From DATMGU01 sp035555315 (lineage in GTDB: Bacteria; Pseudomonadota; Alphaproteobacteria; ATCC43930; CGMCC-115725): a stretch of 42,900 nucleotides of DNA. The position numbers were made by a program, and so were the translations under genes. The number at the start of each line of letters is the position of its first letter. The first letter of the stretch is position 1. Shown here one piece after another: positions 30,485-38,103 of the stretch. The stretch spans positions 1 through 42,900 of the forward strand of contig DATMGU010000027.1 of NCBI GenBank assembly GCA_035555315.1, written 5' to 3'. The notes below the pieces were generated by a model. The model did no database searches. It was not told the origin of the DNA and worked only from the letters and a program-made list of their open reading frames with translations.

Positions 30485-32491
30485 GTGGCGAGAACCAAGC
30501 AGGCGATTTCCGAGGCACTGGAACACGGTCTGGCACATCATCGTGTCGGGCGGCTGCGCGAGGCGGAGGCGTGTTATCGCCAGCTTCTCTCGATCGAGCC
30601 GCGCCATCCGGACGGCTTACATCTGTTGGGGGTCGTGGCACAACAGGCCGGGCGCAACGATCTGGCGGTCACCTATATCGGCCAAGCGATCGCGGTCATG
30701 GCCAAGGTGCCGGACTACCATGCCAATATGGGCAATGCCCTGGCCGGCCTTGGCCGCTTGCCGGAGGCGGAGGCGAGCTATCGCAAGGCGCTCCGGCTGC
30801 GTCCCGGCTTCGCCATGGCGCATGGCAATCTCGGCAACGTCCTGCAGGCGCTGGAGCGGCCTGAGGAGGCCGAAGCATCGTTCCGTAATGCCTTGAGATT
30901 GCATAAAAATTACCCTGAGGCGCAGCACAATCTCGGCAATTTGTTGCGCGGCATGGGCCGGGCGGAAGAGGCGGAGGCTTGCTATCGAACCGCCATCGCG
31001 CTGAATCCCGATTATACCGAAGCGCACAACAATCTCGGCACCCTGCAGGTCGACGCGATGCGACTGGCGGAGGCGGAGGCGTGTTTTCAGGCGACCTTGC
31101 GGCTCGATCCACGGCTGTTCGAAACCCACTACAATCTGGGCAACGTCCTGCGGCGACTGGATCGCCCGGACGACGCCTTGGCCAGCTATCGCACGGCCCT
31201 GCAGCTCAAGCCGGATTTCGTCGACGCCCGCGTGGCTCTGGCGGTCTTGCTGCACCTCCTGGGCCGGGAAGATGAGGCTGAAACCTGCTATCGAGACGTC
31301 CTTGCCCTCAAGCCAGACTTGCCGATCGCCAACAACAACCTTGGCAATCTGTTGCTCAAGGTCGACCGGATGGCGGAGGCGGAGGCGTGCTATCGTGTGG
31401 CCCTGGCGGCCCATCCGGAGTTCCCCGAGGCGCATTACAACCTTGGACTAACCCTTCACGCCCTGGGCCGCGACGAGGAACCGGAGACGTACTACCGGAC
31501 GGCGCTGCGGCTGAAGCCGGAGTATCCCGAGGCGCATTACGCTCTGGCGCTGCGGTTGCTGGCGACCGGCCGACTAGCCGAAGGCTGGCAGGAATACGAG
31601 TGGCGCTGGAAGGTCGCCGCCGAGGCGGGCACGCTCAAAATCGTCGATTACGGCAAGCCGCGTTGGACGGGCGAGCCGCTCGGCGACCGGGTTCTTCTGG
31701 TGCATGCCGAACAAGGTTTCGGCGATACGCTGCAATTCTGCCGCTATCTGCCGATGGTCGCCGCGCGCGGTCGGGTCGTGTTGCAGGTTCAGCCGGCATT
31801 GGTGACGCTGCTGAGCGGCATACCGGGGATCGAGCGGCTGATCGCCGATGGCGATCCGCTGCCGGATTTCGATTTGGAATGCCCAATGCTGAGCTTGCCT
31901 CTGGCCTGCGGCACGACCCTGGAGACGATTCCGGCGATGTCGCCCTATCTCACGGCTGAGCCGACGAGGGCGATGCACTGGCGCGAGCGTTTGGCGGATT
32001 TGCCCGGATTGCGCGTCGGATTGCACTGGTCCGGCGACCCGCGCCGCTACGATCCCAACTCGGCCGCGATCGACCGTCGCCGTTCCATGGCGCTGCGGGC
32101 TTTGGCAGATCTCGGCGGCATCGACGGAGTCAGCTTCGTCTCGCTGCAGAAAGGTGAACCGGCACGTCAGGCGGCACAGCCGCCGGCGGGCATGGTGTTG
32201 CATGATTGGACGAACGAACTCACCGATTTCGCCGATACCGCGGGCTTGATCGACGGGTTGGATCTGGTCATCGGCGTCGACACGGCGGTCAGCCATCTCG
32301 CCGGTGCGCTGGGCAAACCGATCTGGCTGTTGAACCGCTACGACACCTGCTGGCGTTGGTTGCTGGATCGCGATGACAGCCCCTGGTACCCGAGCTTGCG
32401 GCAGTTCCGTCAGCCACATGCCGGCGATTGGCCGAGCGTGGTCCGAAATGTGCGCGAAGCGCTCGATGGGCTGGTGGCGGCCCGCCATTGA
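30485..32491 (+). CDS. TPR-repeat protein with glycosyltransferase-like C-terminal domain
   Basis: The protein has 668 residues. The first half is an array of about ten 34-residue tetratricopeptide repeats (consensus AEACYRxALxLxPxxxxAHxNLG), a protein-interaction solenoid. The C-terminal ~300 residues (from EGWQEYEWRWK) resemble the heptosyltransferase/GT9-like domain seen in many TPR proteins of alphaproteobacteria. The motifs are LLVHAEQGFGDTLQFCRYLP, LHWSGDP, DLVIGVDTAVSHLAGALGKP and WRWLLDRDDSPWYPSLR. Substrate and acceptor are unknown. GTG 30485 is selected for the AGGGGG site upstream; ATG 30392 would add 31 residues without TPR character. Repeats are visible in DNA as recurrent GGCGGAGGCGGAGGC blocks. 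It is followed by an unusual gene-free region. Confidence 0.82.
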   Translation: MARTKQAISEALEHGLAHHRVGRLREAEACYRQLLSIEPRHPDGLHLLGVVAQQAGRNDLAVTYIGQAIAVMAKVPDYHANMGNALAGLGRLPEAEASYRKALRLRPGFAMAHGNLGNVLQALERPEEAEASFRNALRLHKNYPEAQHNLGNLLRGMGRAEEAEACYRTAIALNPDYTEAHNNLGTLQVDAMRLAEAEACFQATLRLDPRLFETHYNLGNVLRRLDRPDDALASYRTALQLKPDFVDARVALAVLLHLLGREDEAETCYRDVLALKPDLPIANNNLGNLLLKVDRMAEAEACYRVALAAHPEFPEAHYNLGLTLHALGRDEEPETYYRTALRLKPEYPEAHYALALRLLATGRLAEGWQEYEWRWKVAAEAGTLKIVDYGKPRWTGEPLGDRVLLVHAEQGFGDTLQFCRYLPMVAARGRVVLQVQPALVTLLSGIPGIERLIADGDPLPDFDLECPMLSLPLACGTTLETIPAMSPYLTAEPTRAMHWRERLADLPGLRVGLHWSGDPRRYDPNSAAIDRRRSMALRALADLGGIDGVSFVSLQKGEPARQAAQPPAGMVLHDWTNELTDFADTAGLIDGLDLVIGVDTAVSHLAGALGKPIWLLNRYDTCWRWLLDRDDSPWYPSLRQFRQPHAGDWPSVVRNVREALDGLVAARH

Positions 32492-32959
32492 TCCTGATCG
32501 GTTTATTTCCCATAATATATATTATGCGACTTTGGTGGTTGGTCGGGATGAACTGTTCCGACGGTCAGTCGGCTGCTGCCTACTAAGCCGTGCCATCAAT
32601 CGGCCACAGCGCCCAGGCTGTGGCACCCTATTGCTGGTTTTGCGTGATCGGCAGCGTGAGGCAATTCGGCCAGAAGATTGCAGCCGACTCCCCGAGAAGC
32701 ACTGGAAGTGGTGGACTGTCTCGGCCAACGCCACTTCCAGCCGATCACCTTGTTTGGCCGCTTCACCCAGGCGTAAGCGCGCGCCAACGCTGGAACGTCC
32801 GGTCGCTCGGGCTGCCCAAAAGTACGAGCTTCTTGGCGCAATCAATGACCATTGATGCCAGTTGGCAAAAACAGATATGTCCCGATGGCCCCCTACAAAG
32901 GATCATCCACCCTCTTTGCGTGTTGTTTTGATGACGATACCGAACGGGAGAAACAAAGC
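32492..32959. other. Gene-free stretch with palindrome and hairpins
   Basis: Between the TPR gene and the AsmA-like gene I find no convincing reading frame; several short frames exist on both strands but none shows a family motif or ribosome-binding site. Structure is abundant. A perfect AT-rich palindrome lies at 32511-32526. GCCACAGC (32603-32610) pairs with GCTGTGGC (32617-32624). CTGGAAGTGG (32702-32711) pairs with CCACTTCCAG (32731-32740). GTCGG/CCGAC/GTCGG repeats near 32541-32572 could form alternative hairpins. It may hold a non-coding RNA, or the remains of a lost gene. Confidence 0.5.
32511..32526. repeat. Perfect AT-rich palindrome CATAATATATATTATG
   Basis: A 16-bp perfect palindrome lies 20 bp after the TPR stop codon, almost purely A+T in a high-GC genome. 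It could be an operator, a promoter -10 region for the following structured stretch, or a cruciform site. There is no T-run, so it is not a typical intrinsic terminator. Confidence 0.6.
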
Positions 32960-34942
32960 GTGATCAAACGCCAGCATCCCTGGTTTGTCGGTCTCGGCAT
33001 CCTCGCCGCGGCGATCATCATTCTCGTCGCGGTGTGGCGCTGGGACTGGTTCATCCCGCTGGTGAACAGCCAGGCATCCGTCGCCCTCGGCCGGCCCGTC
33101 ACGGTCAGCCACCTCGCGGTCCGGCTGGAGCGTGTCCCGATGATCGAGATCGATGGGTTGACCATCGGCAACCCGCAAGGCTGGCCGGCCGATAGCCGCA
33201 CGGCTAGCGACCACATGGCCACCATCGACCGACTATCCGTCCGGTTCGACGTCCCGGCCTTCGTCAAAGGCACCACGCGCATCCCGGAAATCGCCATCGA
33301 ACGGTTGCAGGCGGATTTGCGGACCGATGCGACCGGACGACCGAATTGGGATTTTTCCGACGGCAAGCCGCGCGACCCGACCGCCCCGCCACAAAGTTTT
33401 CCGGATATCGGCACGCTGCGGATTTCCGATAGCCGCGTCCATTTCGAAGACCCGGCCGTGAAATCCAACTTCGACGTCGATCTCAACACCAAGGATACGG
33501 TCGCGGGCGGCGAAGCGCAGATCGTCGCCGAGGTAAAAGGCACCTACGCGGCGCAACCCGTCACCGCGTCGTTCGTCGGTGGCTCCCTGCTGACGCTACG
33601 CGATACGACACGGCCCTATCCGATCGATCTTTCCGCCCAGAACGGCCAGACCAAGGTGCGGATCAAGGGGACCGTGCAGCAGCCCATGGCCTTCGCCGGC
33701 GCCGATATCAGCCTGGAGCTGCAGGGCGATGATATGAGCAAGCTCTACCCGCTGACGGCGATCCCCCTGCCCCGGACGCCGACCTATCACATCAAAGGCA
33801 TGCTGGACTACGCGGACCGCAAGATCCACTTCCGCGATTTCTCCGGCACCTTGGGGTCAAGCGATCTCAGCGGCAACCTCACCGAGGAACCCGGCCAGGA
33901 TCGGCCGCTGGTCACCATGGATCTGACATCTCATAAGGTGGCACTGGCCGATCTTGGCGGGTTCATCGGCGCCACACCGGGCAAGACCGACGCACCCAAC
34001 CAATCAGCGGAGCAGAAGCGCGAGCATGCGGTCGCCGCCCAGAGCTCGAAGCTGTTGCCGGACACCCCGATCAACCTGCCCCGCCTGCGCGCCGCAGACC
34101 TCAAGGTGACGTATAAGGGCGAACGGATCGAGGGCGAGTCGATGCCGCTCGACAATCTCACCGTCAACGCGACGGTGGAGGATGGCCGTATCAGCTTGAA
34201 GCCGTTGAGTTTCGGCGTCGGCCAAGGACAGATGGCCGCCACGATCGATCTGGACGGGCAGCAAGACCCGGTGCATGTCGTCGCCGATGTGGATTTCCGC
34301 CAGGTCGACGTGAAGCGGCTGATGGCCGCCACCAAGACATTCCAAGGTGCCGGAATGCTGGGTGGCAGGGCACGGATCGATACCACCGGCAATTCGCTGG
34401 CGCAGATGTTGGGGCGCGGCAATGGCGACCTCACGCTGTTCATGACCGGCGGCGAGATCAGTTCGCTGCTGGTCGACCTGGCGGGGCTGGAGGTCGGCAC
34501 CTCGCTGATCAAACTGCTCGGCTTCGATAAACCGACGCCGATCCGCTGCATGATCACCGATCTGGGGCTGCAACGCGGCGTGCTGAGCACTCAAACTCTT
34601 CTCGTCGATACGAAGGAATCCAATATCCTAGGCCGTGGCGATATCAATCTCGCCACCGAGCAGATCAACTTTCAGATCACCACGGAGCCGAAGCGGTTCA
34701 GCATCGGCACTCTATCGGCCCCGATCGATATCACCGGCGCCCTGAAGAACCCGAGCATTCTACCCAACCCGGTCGCGGTCGGCGAACGAGCGGGACCGGC
34801 CGCCATTCTGGGCATGTTGCTGACGCCGTTGGGTGCCCTGCTCCCAACCATTCAGCTGGGCCTCGGCAAGGACAATGACTGTGTCAAGCTGATCGCCGAG
34901 GCGCAATCGAGTGCCGCCACCCCCAAACCAATCGCGCAGTGA
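32960..34942 (+). CDS. AsmA family protein
   Basis: This 660-residue protein has one N-terminal membrane anchor (WFVGLGILAAAIIILVAVWRW) and a large periplasmic part of AsmA/BAM-type beta-rich repeats: SQASVALGRPVTV, LAVRLERVPMIEIDGLTIGN, and C-terminal LVDTKESNILGRGDINLATE. AsmA-like proteins are bridge-like lipid-transfer or outer-membrane-assembly factors. GTG 32960 is chosen because GGGAG lies 9 nt upstream and the membrane anchor follows directly. An earlier ATG at 32885 would add a Cys-rich non-family segment. The gene stands alone between the structured intergenic stretch and a Nudix hydrolase. Confidence 0.87.
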   Translation: MIKRQHPWFVGLGILAAAIIILVAVWRWDWFIPLVNSQASVALGRPVTVSHLAVRLERVPMIEIDGLTIGNPQGWPADSRTASDHMATIDRLSVRFDVPAFVKGTTRIPEIAIERLQADLRTDATGRPNWDFSDGKPRDPTAPPQSFPDIGTLRISDSRVHFEDPAVKSNFDVDLNTKDTVAGGEAQIVAEVKGTYAAQPVTASFVGGSLLTLRDTTRPYPIDLSAQNGQTKVRIKGTVQQPMAFAGADISLELQGDDMSKLYPLTAIPLPRTPTYHIKGMLDYADRKIHFRDFSGTLGSSDLSGNLTEEPGQDRPLVTMDLTSHKVALADLGGFIGATPGKTDAPNQSAEQKREHAVAAQSSKLLPDTPINLPRLRAADLKVTYKGERIEGESMPLDNLTVNATVEDGRISLKPLSFGVGQGQMAATIDLDGQQDPVHVVADVDFRQVDVKRLMAATKTFQGAGMLGGRARIDTTGNSLAQMLGRGNGDLTLFMTGGEISSLLVDLAGLEVGTSLIKLLGFDKPTPIRCMITDLGLQRGVLSTQTLLVDTKESNILGRGDINLATEQINFQITTEPKRFSIGTLSAPIDITGALKNPSILPNPVAVGERAGPAAILGMLLTPLGALLPTIQLGLGKDNDCVKLIAEAQSSAATPKPIAQ

Positions 34943-35080
34943 CCCACCAAAACGATAGGTGCCGGCCAAGGCGAGTCGATCGAATTCAGCTAGGCTACCC
35001 TTCACCGCCGTATTACCTTCCGGTCCCATGAAGTCTTCCGCCGGTCGCCCCGCTCCCCGTCGTTCCGTCATCCCGACCAT

Positions 35081-35701
35081 ATGACCGCGCTGCGCCCGTG
35101 GCGGGTCGTCGACAGCGTCGTGACCTACGAGGACCGGTGGCTCAAGGTCCGCTCCGACCGATGCATGACGCCCGAGGGTGTCGAGGTCTATCCCTATCAC
35201 GTCCTGGAATACGCCAGCTGGATCAACATCGTCCCGCTGCTCGACGATGCCGGCGCCGTGCTGATGGTGCGGGAATACCGGCACGGCATCGGGCAGATCA
35301 TGCTGGGCCTGCCCGGTGGCAATGTCGAGCCGGAGGAAACGACGCTGGAGGTCGCGGCCAGGCGGGAATTGATCGAGGAAACCGGCTATGGCGACGGCGT
35401 CTTCACCCCAATCCTGACGGCGCCCCCCAACTCCGCCACCCAGACCAATAGGGTGACGTCTTTCGTCGCGACCGGCGTCAAGCGGCTCCGGCCACCCGAA
35501 CCCGATGCAACCGAGATGATCGAGACCGTCGTGGCGGATCTGCCGGAGCTGATGGCCGGCATCCGTGACGGCTCGGTCGTTCTGCAGGTGATGCATGTGG
35601 CGGGGCTCTGGGCTGCTACCGGCCATATCCTGGCGGGGCGCTGCCCAGGTGTCGACCGGCTGCGCCAGCGCCTGCGAGCCGTGTTGTTCGGCGATCTTTA
35701 G
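35081..35701 (+). CDS. Nudix hydrolase, ADP-ribose pyrophosphatase-like
   Basis: This 206-residue protein has a Nudix box from about residue 86 (LPGGNVEPEETTLEVAARRE, then LIEETGY). Nudix enzymes hydrolyse nucleoside diphosphate derivatives with Mg2+. The upstream strand MVREYRHGIGQIMLGLPGG resembles ADP-ribose/nucleotide-sugar pyrophosphatases. Compared with the canonical G-x5-E-x7-R-E, one extra residue lies before Arg-Glu, so the catalytic helix is one residue longer than normal. ATG 35081 lacks a clear ribosome-binding site. The stop is 13 bp from the convergent YcgN-like gene. Confidence 0.85.
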   Translation: MTALRPWRVVDSVVTYEDRWLKVRSDRCMTPEGVEVYPYHVLEYASWINIVPLLDDAGAVLMVREYRHGIGQIMLGLPGGNVEPEETTLEVAARRELIEETGYGDGVFTPILTAPPNSATQTNRVTSFVATGVKRLRPPEPDATEMIETVVADLPELMAGIRDGSVVLQVMHVAGLWAATGHILAGRCPGVDRLRQRLRAVLFGDL

Positions 35702-35714
35702 GGAGACACCGCCT

Positions 35715-36158
35715 TTACCGCGGCCAGTCGACGATGTGGTCGGGTAGATCGGACTCGTCGAGTTCTTCCTCGGAGATGACGCGGTGGTGCGCCGACGCGC
35801 CGGCCTGGACAACGGTGTCGCGTCGGCCGGAGACCAACGGGTGCCACCAGAACAGCTCCTTGCCCTCGGCCAACAGCCGGTACGCGCAGGTCGACGGCAT
35901 GAAAGCCAGGCTCGCGATGTTGTCCGGCCGGACCGCGACGCAATCCGGGACCAGCTTTTGCCGATCCTTGTACCGGGTACAGCGGCAGGTCTTCAGATCG
36001 AGCAGATGGCAGGCGACATCGGTATAGAACAGCGAGCCGGTCGCCTCGTCTTCGAGCTTGATGAGGCAGCATTTACCACAGCCGTCGCACAGAGATTCCC
36101 ATTCTCGATCGGTCATTTGTTCGAGCGTTTTTTCGCGCCAGAACGGAAGCGTAGACAT
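35715..36158 (-). CDS. YcgN-type cysteine-cluster protein (UPF0260)
   Basis: This 147-residue protein has the N-terminal signature LPFWREKTLEQMTDREWESL followed by CDGCGKCC (Cys24, 27, 30, 31), and additional cysteines at DVACHLLDLKTCRCTRY, PDCVAV and STCAYRLL. The family probably binds a metal or iron-sulfur cluster; its role is not established. The C-terminal sequence WWHPLVSG, with RVISEEELDE and HIVDWPR, matches the family. ATG 36158 is chosen over the much longer open frame because homologous sequence begins here and AGGA lies 8 nt upstream. It is divergent from the HExxH gene. Confidence 0.9.
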   Translation of the reverse strand: MSTLPFWREKTLEQMTDREWESLCDGCGKCCLIKLEDEATGSLFYTDVACHLLDLKTCRCTRYKDRQKLVPDCVAVRPDNIASLAFMPSTCAYRLLAEGKELFWWHPLVSGRRDTVVQAGASAHHRVISEEELDESDLPDHIVDWPR

Positions 36159-36231
36159 GCGATGATCCTGCTGCGTGTGGAGACGCCACCCTACTCCGCC
36201 GGATCGGTTCATCGCCAACAAACATTTCGCA

Positions 36232-36254
36232 TGCAACGCGGAGTCGGCGTTGCA
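36232..36254. repeat. Inverted repeat between divergent genes
   Basis: TGCAACGC (36232-36239) and GCGTTGCA (36247-36254) are perfect 8-bp arms with a 7-nt centre. They lie midway between the ycgN-like start (36158) and the HExxH gene start (36360). The position suits an operator for either divergent gene. Confidence 0.5.
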
Positions 36255-36359
36255 AAACCGCCGCTGGTTGGGTGACTGTGGCTCATGGGATGTTGTTCCC
36301 ACTCCTGCCCTTACCCAGAATGCGCAATCCGTTGGATGCGCCGGTTGATACATCCAGAC

Positions 36360-37001
36360 ATGATCCTCACGCCCATCGCCCCAGACGCTCGCGACGCCAT
36401 CATCGACCGTTTCGCCGATAGCCTCCTCGATAATCCCTTCGCCCTGCGGGTGTTTCGACGCATCGCCCAGAGCGGCCGCGGGCACGCCGACAGCTCCGGG
36501 CGCGATGCCGAACAGGAGTGTTGGCACGCCGATGCGAAGCGGCTCGCGACCCTGTTCGGCATGGATCCGATGGACGAGCCGCCGCAGCGGTCGTTCAGCT
36601 GGGACGGCCGCCGGGTTCGCGCCGAGACCGAGCCGGCCGTGTTGTTCCACGAGGTGGCACATTTCCAATTGGCCAGCCCCGAGCGACGCAAACTGTTCGA
36701 TTTCGGTCTGGGAGCGGGCCCCGAGACCGGCCTCGTGGCGCTCGCCAACCATGTCGCCTGCGTCGACGGCATCGAGCGGGAGACCGAGGAGGCCATGGCC
36801 TCCCTACTCGGCATTCTGTGGGAAACCGTCCATGACCAGCCGGCCCTGCGCGCCTTCGAGGAACAGAACTGGTTCGAAGGCGCCGGCCGCCCCGGCACCA
36901 GCGGTTTCTTTTGCGATACGCTGACACGGTTGCGCGCCGCCGCCCTGATCGACGACCAGGGTGAGCCCTTGCTGGTCTGCCGAACCCTGCCGGACGCCTG
37001 A
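36360..37001 (+). CDS. HExxH-motif protein resembling EF-P hydroxylase (EpmC)
   Basis: This 213-residue protein has AVLFHEVAHFQLASPERRKL followed by FDFGLGAGPETG. The HEVAH metal motif (His97, Glu98, His101) and the downstream RRKLFDFG recall E. coli EpmC/YfcM (HEISHWCIAGKARRELVDFG from memory). EpmC hydroxylates the modified lysine of elongation factor P. The similarity is limited to this region, so the function is tentative; a zinc-peptidase-like protein is the alternative. ATG 36360 is selected because the likely domain begins at LTPIAPDARD; no ribosome-binding site is visible. Upstream in-frame codons have a Cys/Pro-rich, unlikely N-terminus. The stop codon lies in a tandem duplication. 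Confidence 0.55.
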   Translation: MILTPIAPDARDAIIDRFADSLLDNPFALRVFRRIAQSGRGHADSSGRDAEQECWHADAKRLATLFGMDPMDEPPQRSFSWDGRRVRAETEPAVLFHEVAHFQLASPERRKLFDFGLGAGPETGLVALANHVACVDGIERETEEAMASLLGILWETVHDQPALRAFEEQNWFEGAGRPGTSGFFCDTLTRLRAAALIDDQGEPLLVCRTLPDA

Positions 37002-37026
37002 AATCGGCTGACGCCTGAGGTCGATT
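36993..37026. repeat. 17-bp tandem duplication at a stop codon
   Basis: GACGCCTGAAATCGGCT (36993-37009) is followed by GACGCCTGAGGTCGATT (37010-37026), with 13 of 17 bases identical, including a perfect GACGCCTGA in both. The first copy contains the TGA stop of the HExxH gene. Confidence 0.65.
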
Positions 37027-37110
37027 GGTGCCCGACCGAGCCAGGGTCCGTCGGAACCACCCTCCGCAGATCGCTGTTCCTTCAGCGTTCGCCACTGCCC
37101 GAAAAAAGCG

Positions 37111-38103
37111 ATGGTTCGGAAGGTGGCAACCCCGGAAGGCGATGGCGTGACAGCAAGCGAAGCGAAAGGAACGGCGACGTCCCGTCCGGTCAAGCGCCGG
37201 CGCGATTGGGGACAGGTCGTTCGGCATGTCTGGAATGGTGTCGATCGCCACAATATCTCGCTGAACGCGGCCGGCGTCGCCTTTTGGGGCTTGCTCGCCA
37301 TCTTCCCGGCACTCGGTGCCTTGGTATCGATCTACGGGCTGATTCTGAATCCGGAGGATGTCCAACGACAGATCGCAACGGCGCAAGGCCTGTTGCCGGA
37401 CGAGGTCGTCGGCTTGCTGTCGAACCAACTGCACGGCTTGGTGGCCACGTCCACGCCAAAGCTGGGTATCAGCCTCGCCATCGGCCTCGCTCTCGCCCTA
37501 TGGACCGCGCGGAGCGGCGCATCCGGACTGATTTCGGCACTCAACATCGCCTATGACGAGGCCGAGCGGCGCAGCTTGGTCATGCAGCAGCTGATCGCAT
37601 TGGCGATGACCGGCGGCGCCATCCTGCTCGGCTTCTTCGCGCTTGTGATGGTCGCCATCCTGCCGATCGTCATCGGCTTTCTGCCCATACCGGACAGCAT
37701 CAAGAGCCTGCTGTCGCTGGTGCGTTGGCCCGTGCTGGCGGGGTTGTGCGTGCTGGCGCTTGGTGCGCTCTATCGTTTTGGGCCCTGCCGCGATCATCCC
37801 AACCGGCGCTGGATCAGCTGGGGCTCGGTGATCGCCACCCTCCTTTGGCTGATCGGCTCGGCTGGCTTCTCCTTCTACGCCTCGGAATTCGGTTCCTACG
37901 ACAAGATGTACGGCTCGCTCGGCGCCGTCGTCATCCTGCTGCTGTGGTTCTGGCTCAGCGCCTATATCGTGCTGATCGGCGCCGAAATCGATGCGGAGAG
38001 CGAACACCGACGCCAAGGCGGGAACAAAGGCTGGGGGACGCCGCCCAGCCCCAAAAACTTCGGTCCCAAAAACTTCAGCCCCAAAAACCTTAGCCCCGAA
38101 TGA
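37111..38103 (+). CDS. YihY/virulence factor BrkB family membrane protein
   Basis: This 330-residue inner-membrane protein has about six TM segments. The family landmarks are HNISLNAAGVAFWGLLAIFP, TARSGASGLISALNIAYDE, FGPCRDHPNRRWISWGS and YDKMYGSLGAVVILLLWFW. The family was once called RNase BN by error, and its function is unclear. ATG 37111 is taken as start; the ribosome-binding site is weak, and a GTG or ATG further in is possible. The C-terminus after the last TM is a short repetitive tail, S/G-P-K-N-F/L repeated three times, encoded by 15-nt repeats. Its 3' end overlaps the convergent ATPase gene by 14 bp. Confidence 0.9.
   Translation: MVRKVATPEGDGVTASEAKGTATSRPVKRRRDWGQVVRHVWNGVDRHNISLNAAGVAFWGLLAIFPALGALVSIYGLILNPEDVQRQIATAQGLLPDEVVGLLSNQLHGLVATSTPKLGISLAIGLALALWTARSGASGLISALNIAYDEAERRSLVMQQLIALAMTGGAILLGFFALVMVAILPIVIGFLPIPDSIKSLLSLVRWPVLAGLCVLALGALYRFGPCRDHPNRRWISWGSVIATLLWLIGSAGFSFYASEFGSYDKMYGSLGAVVILLLWFWLSAYIVLIGAEIDAESEHRRQGGNKGWGTPPSPKNFGPKNFSPKNLSPE
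38047..38100. repeat. 15-bp tandem repeat in the yihY-like 3' end
   Basis: Three 15-nt units at 38047-38061, 38062-38076 and 38077-38091 (consensus AGCCCCAAAAACTTC) and a partial fourth (38092-38100) precede the stop codon. They encode the pentapeptide SPKNF repeats. Unit 3 overlaps the stop codon of the convergent ATPase gene. Confidence 0.85.

Noticed and set aside
32522..32845. Minus-strand frames of about 81-107 codons in the gene-free region
   Set aside because: No ribosome-binding site, no family motif and Arg/Ser-rich shadow-like translation. The region is better explained by its hairpins.
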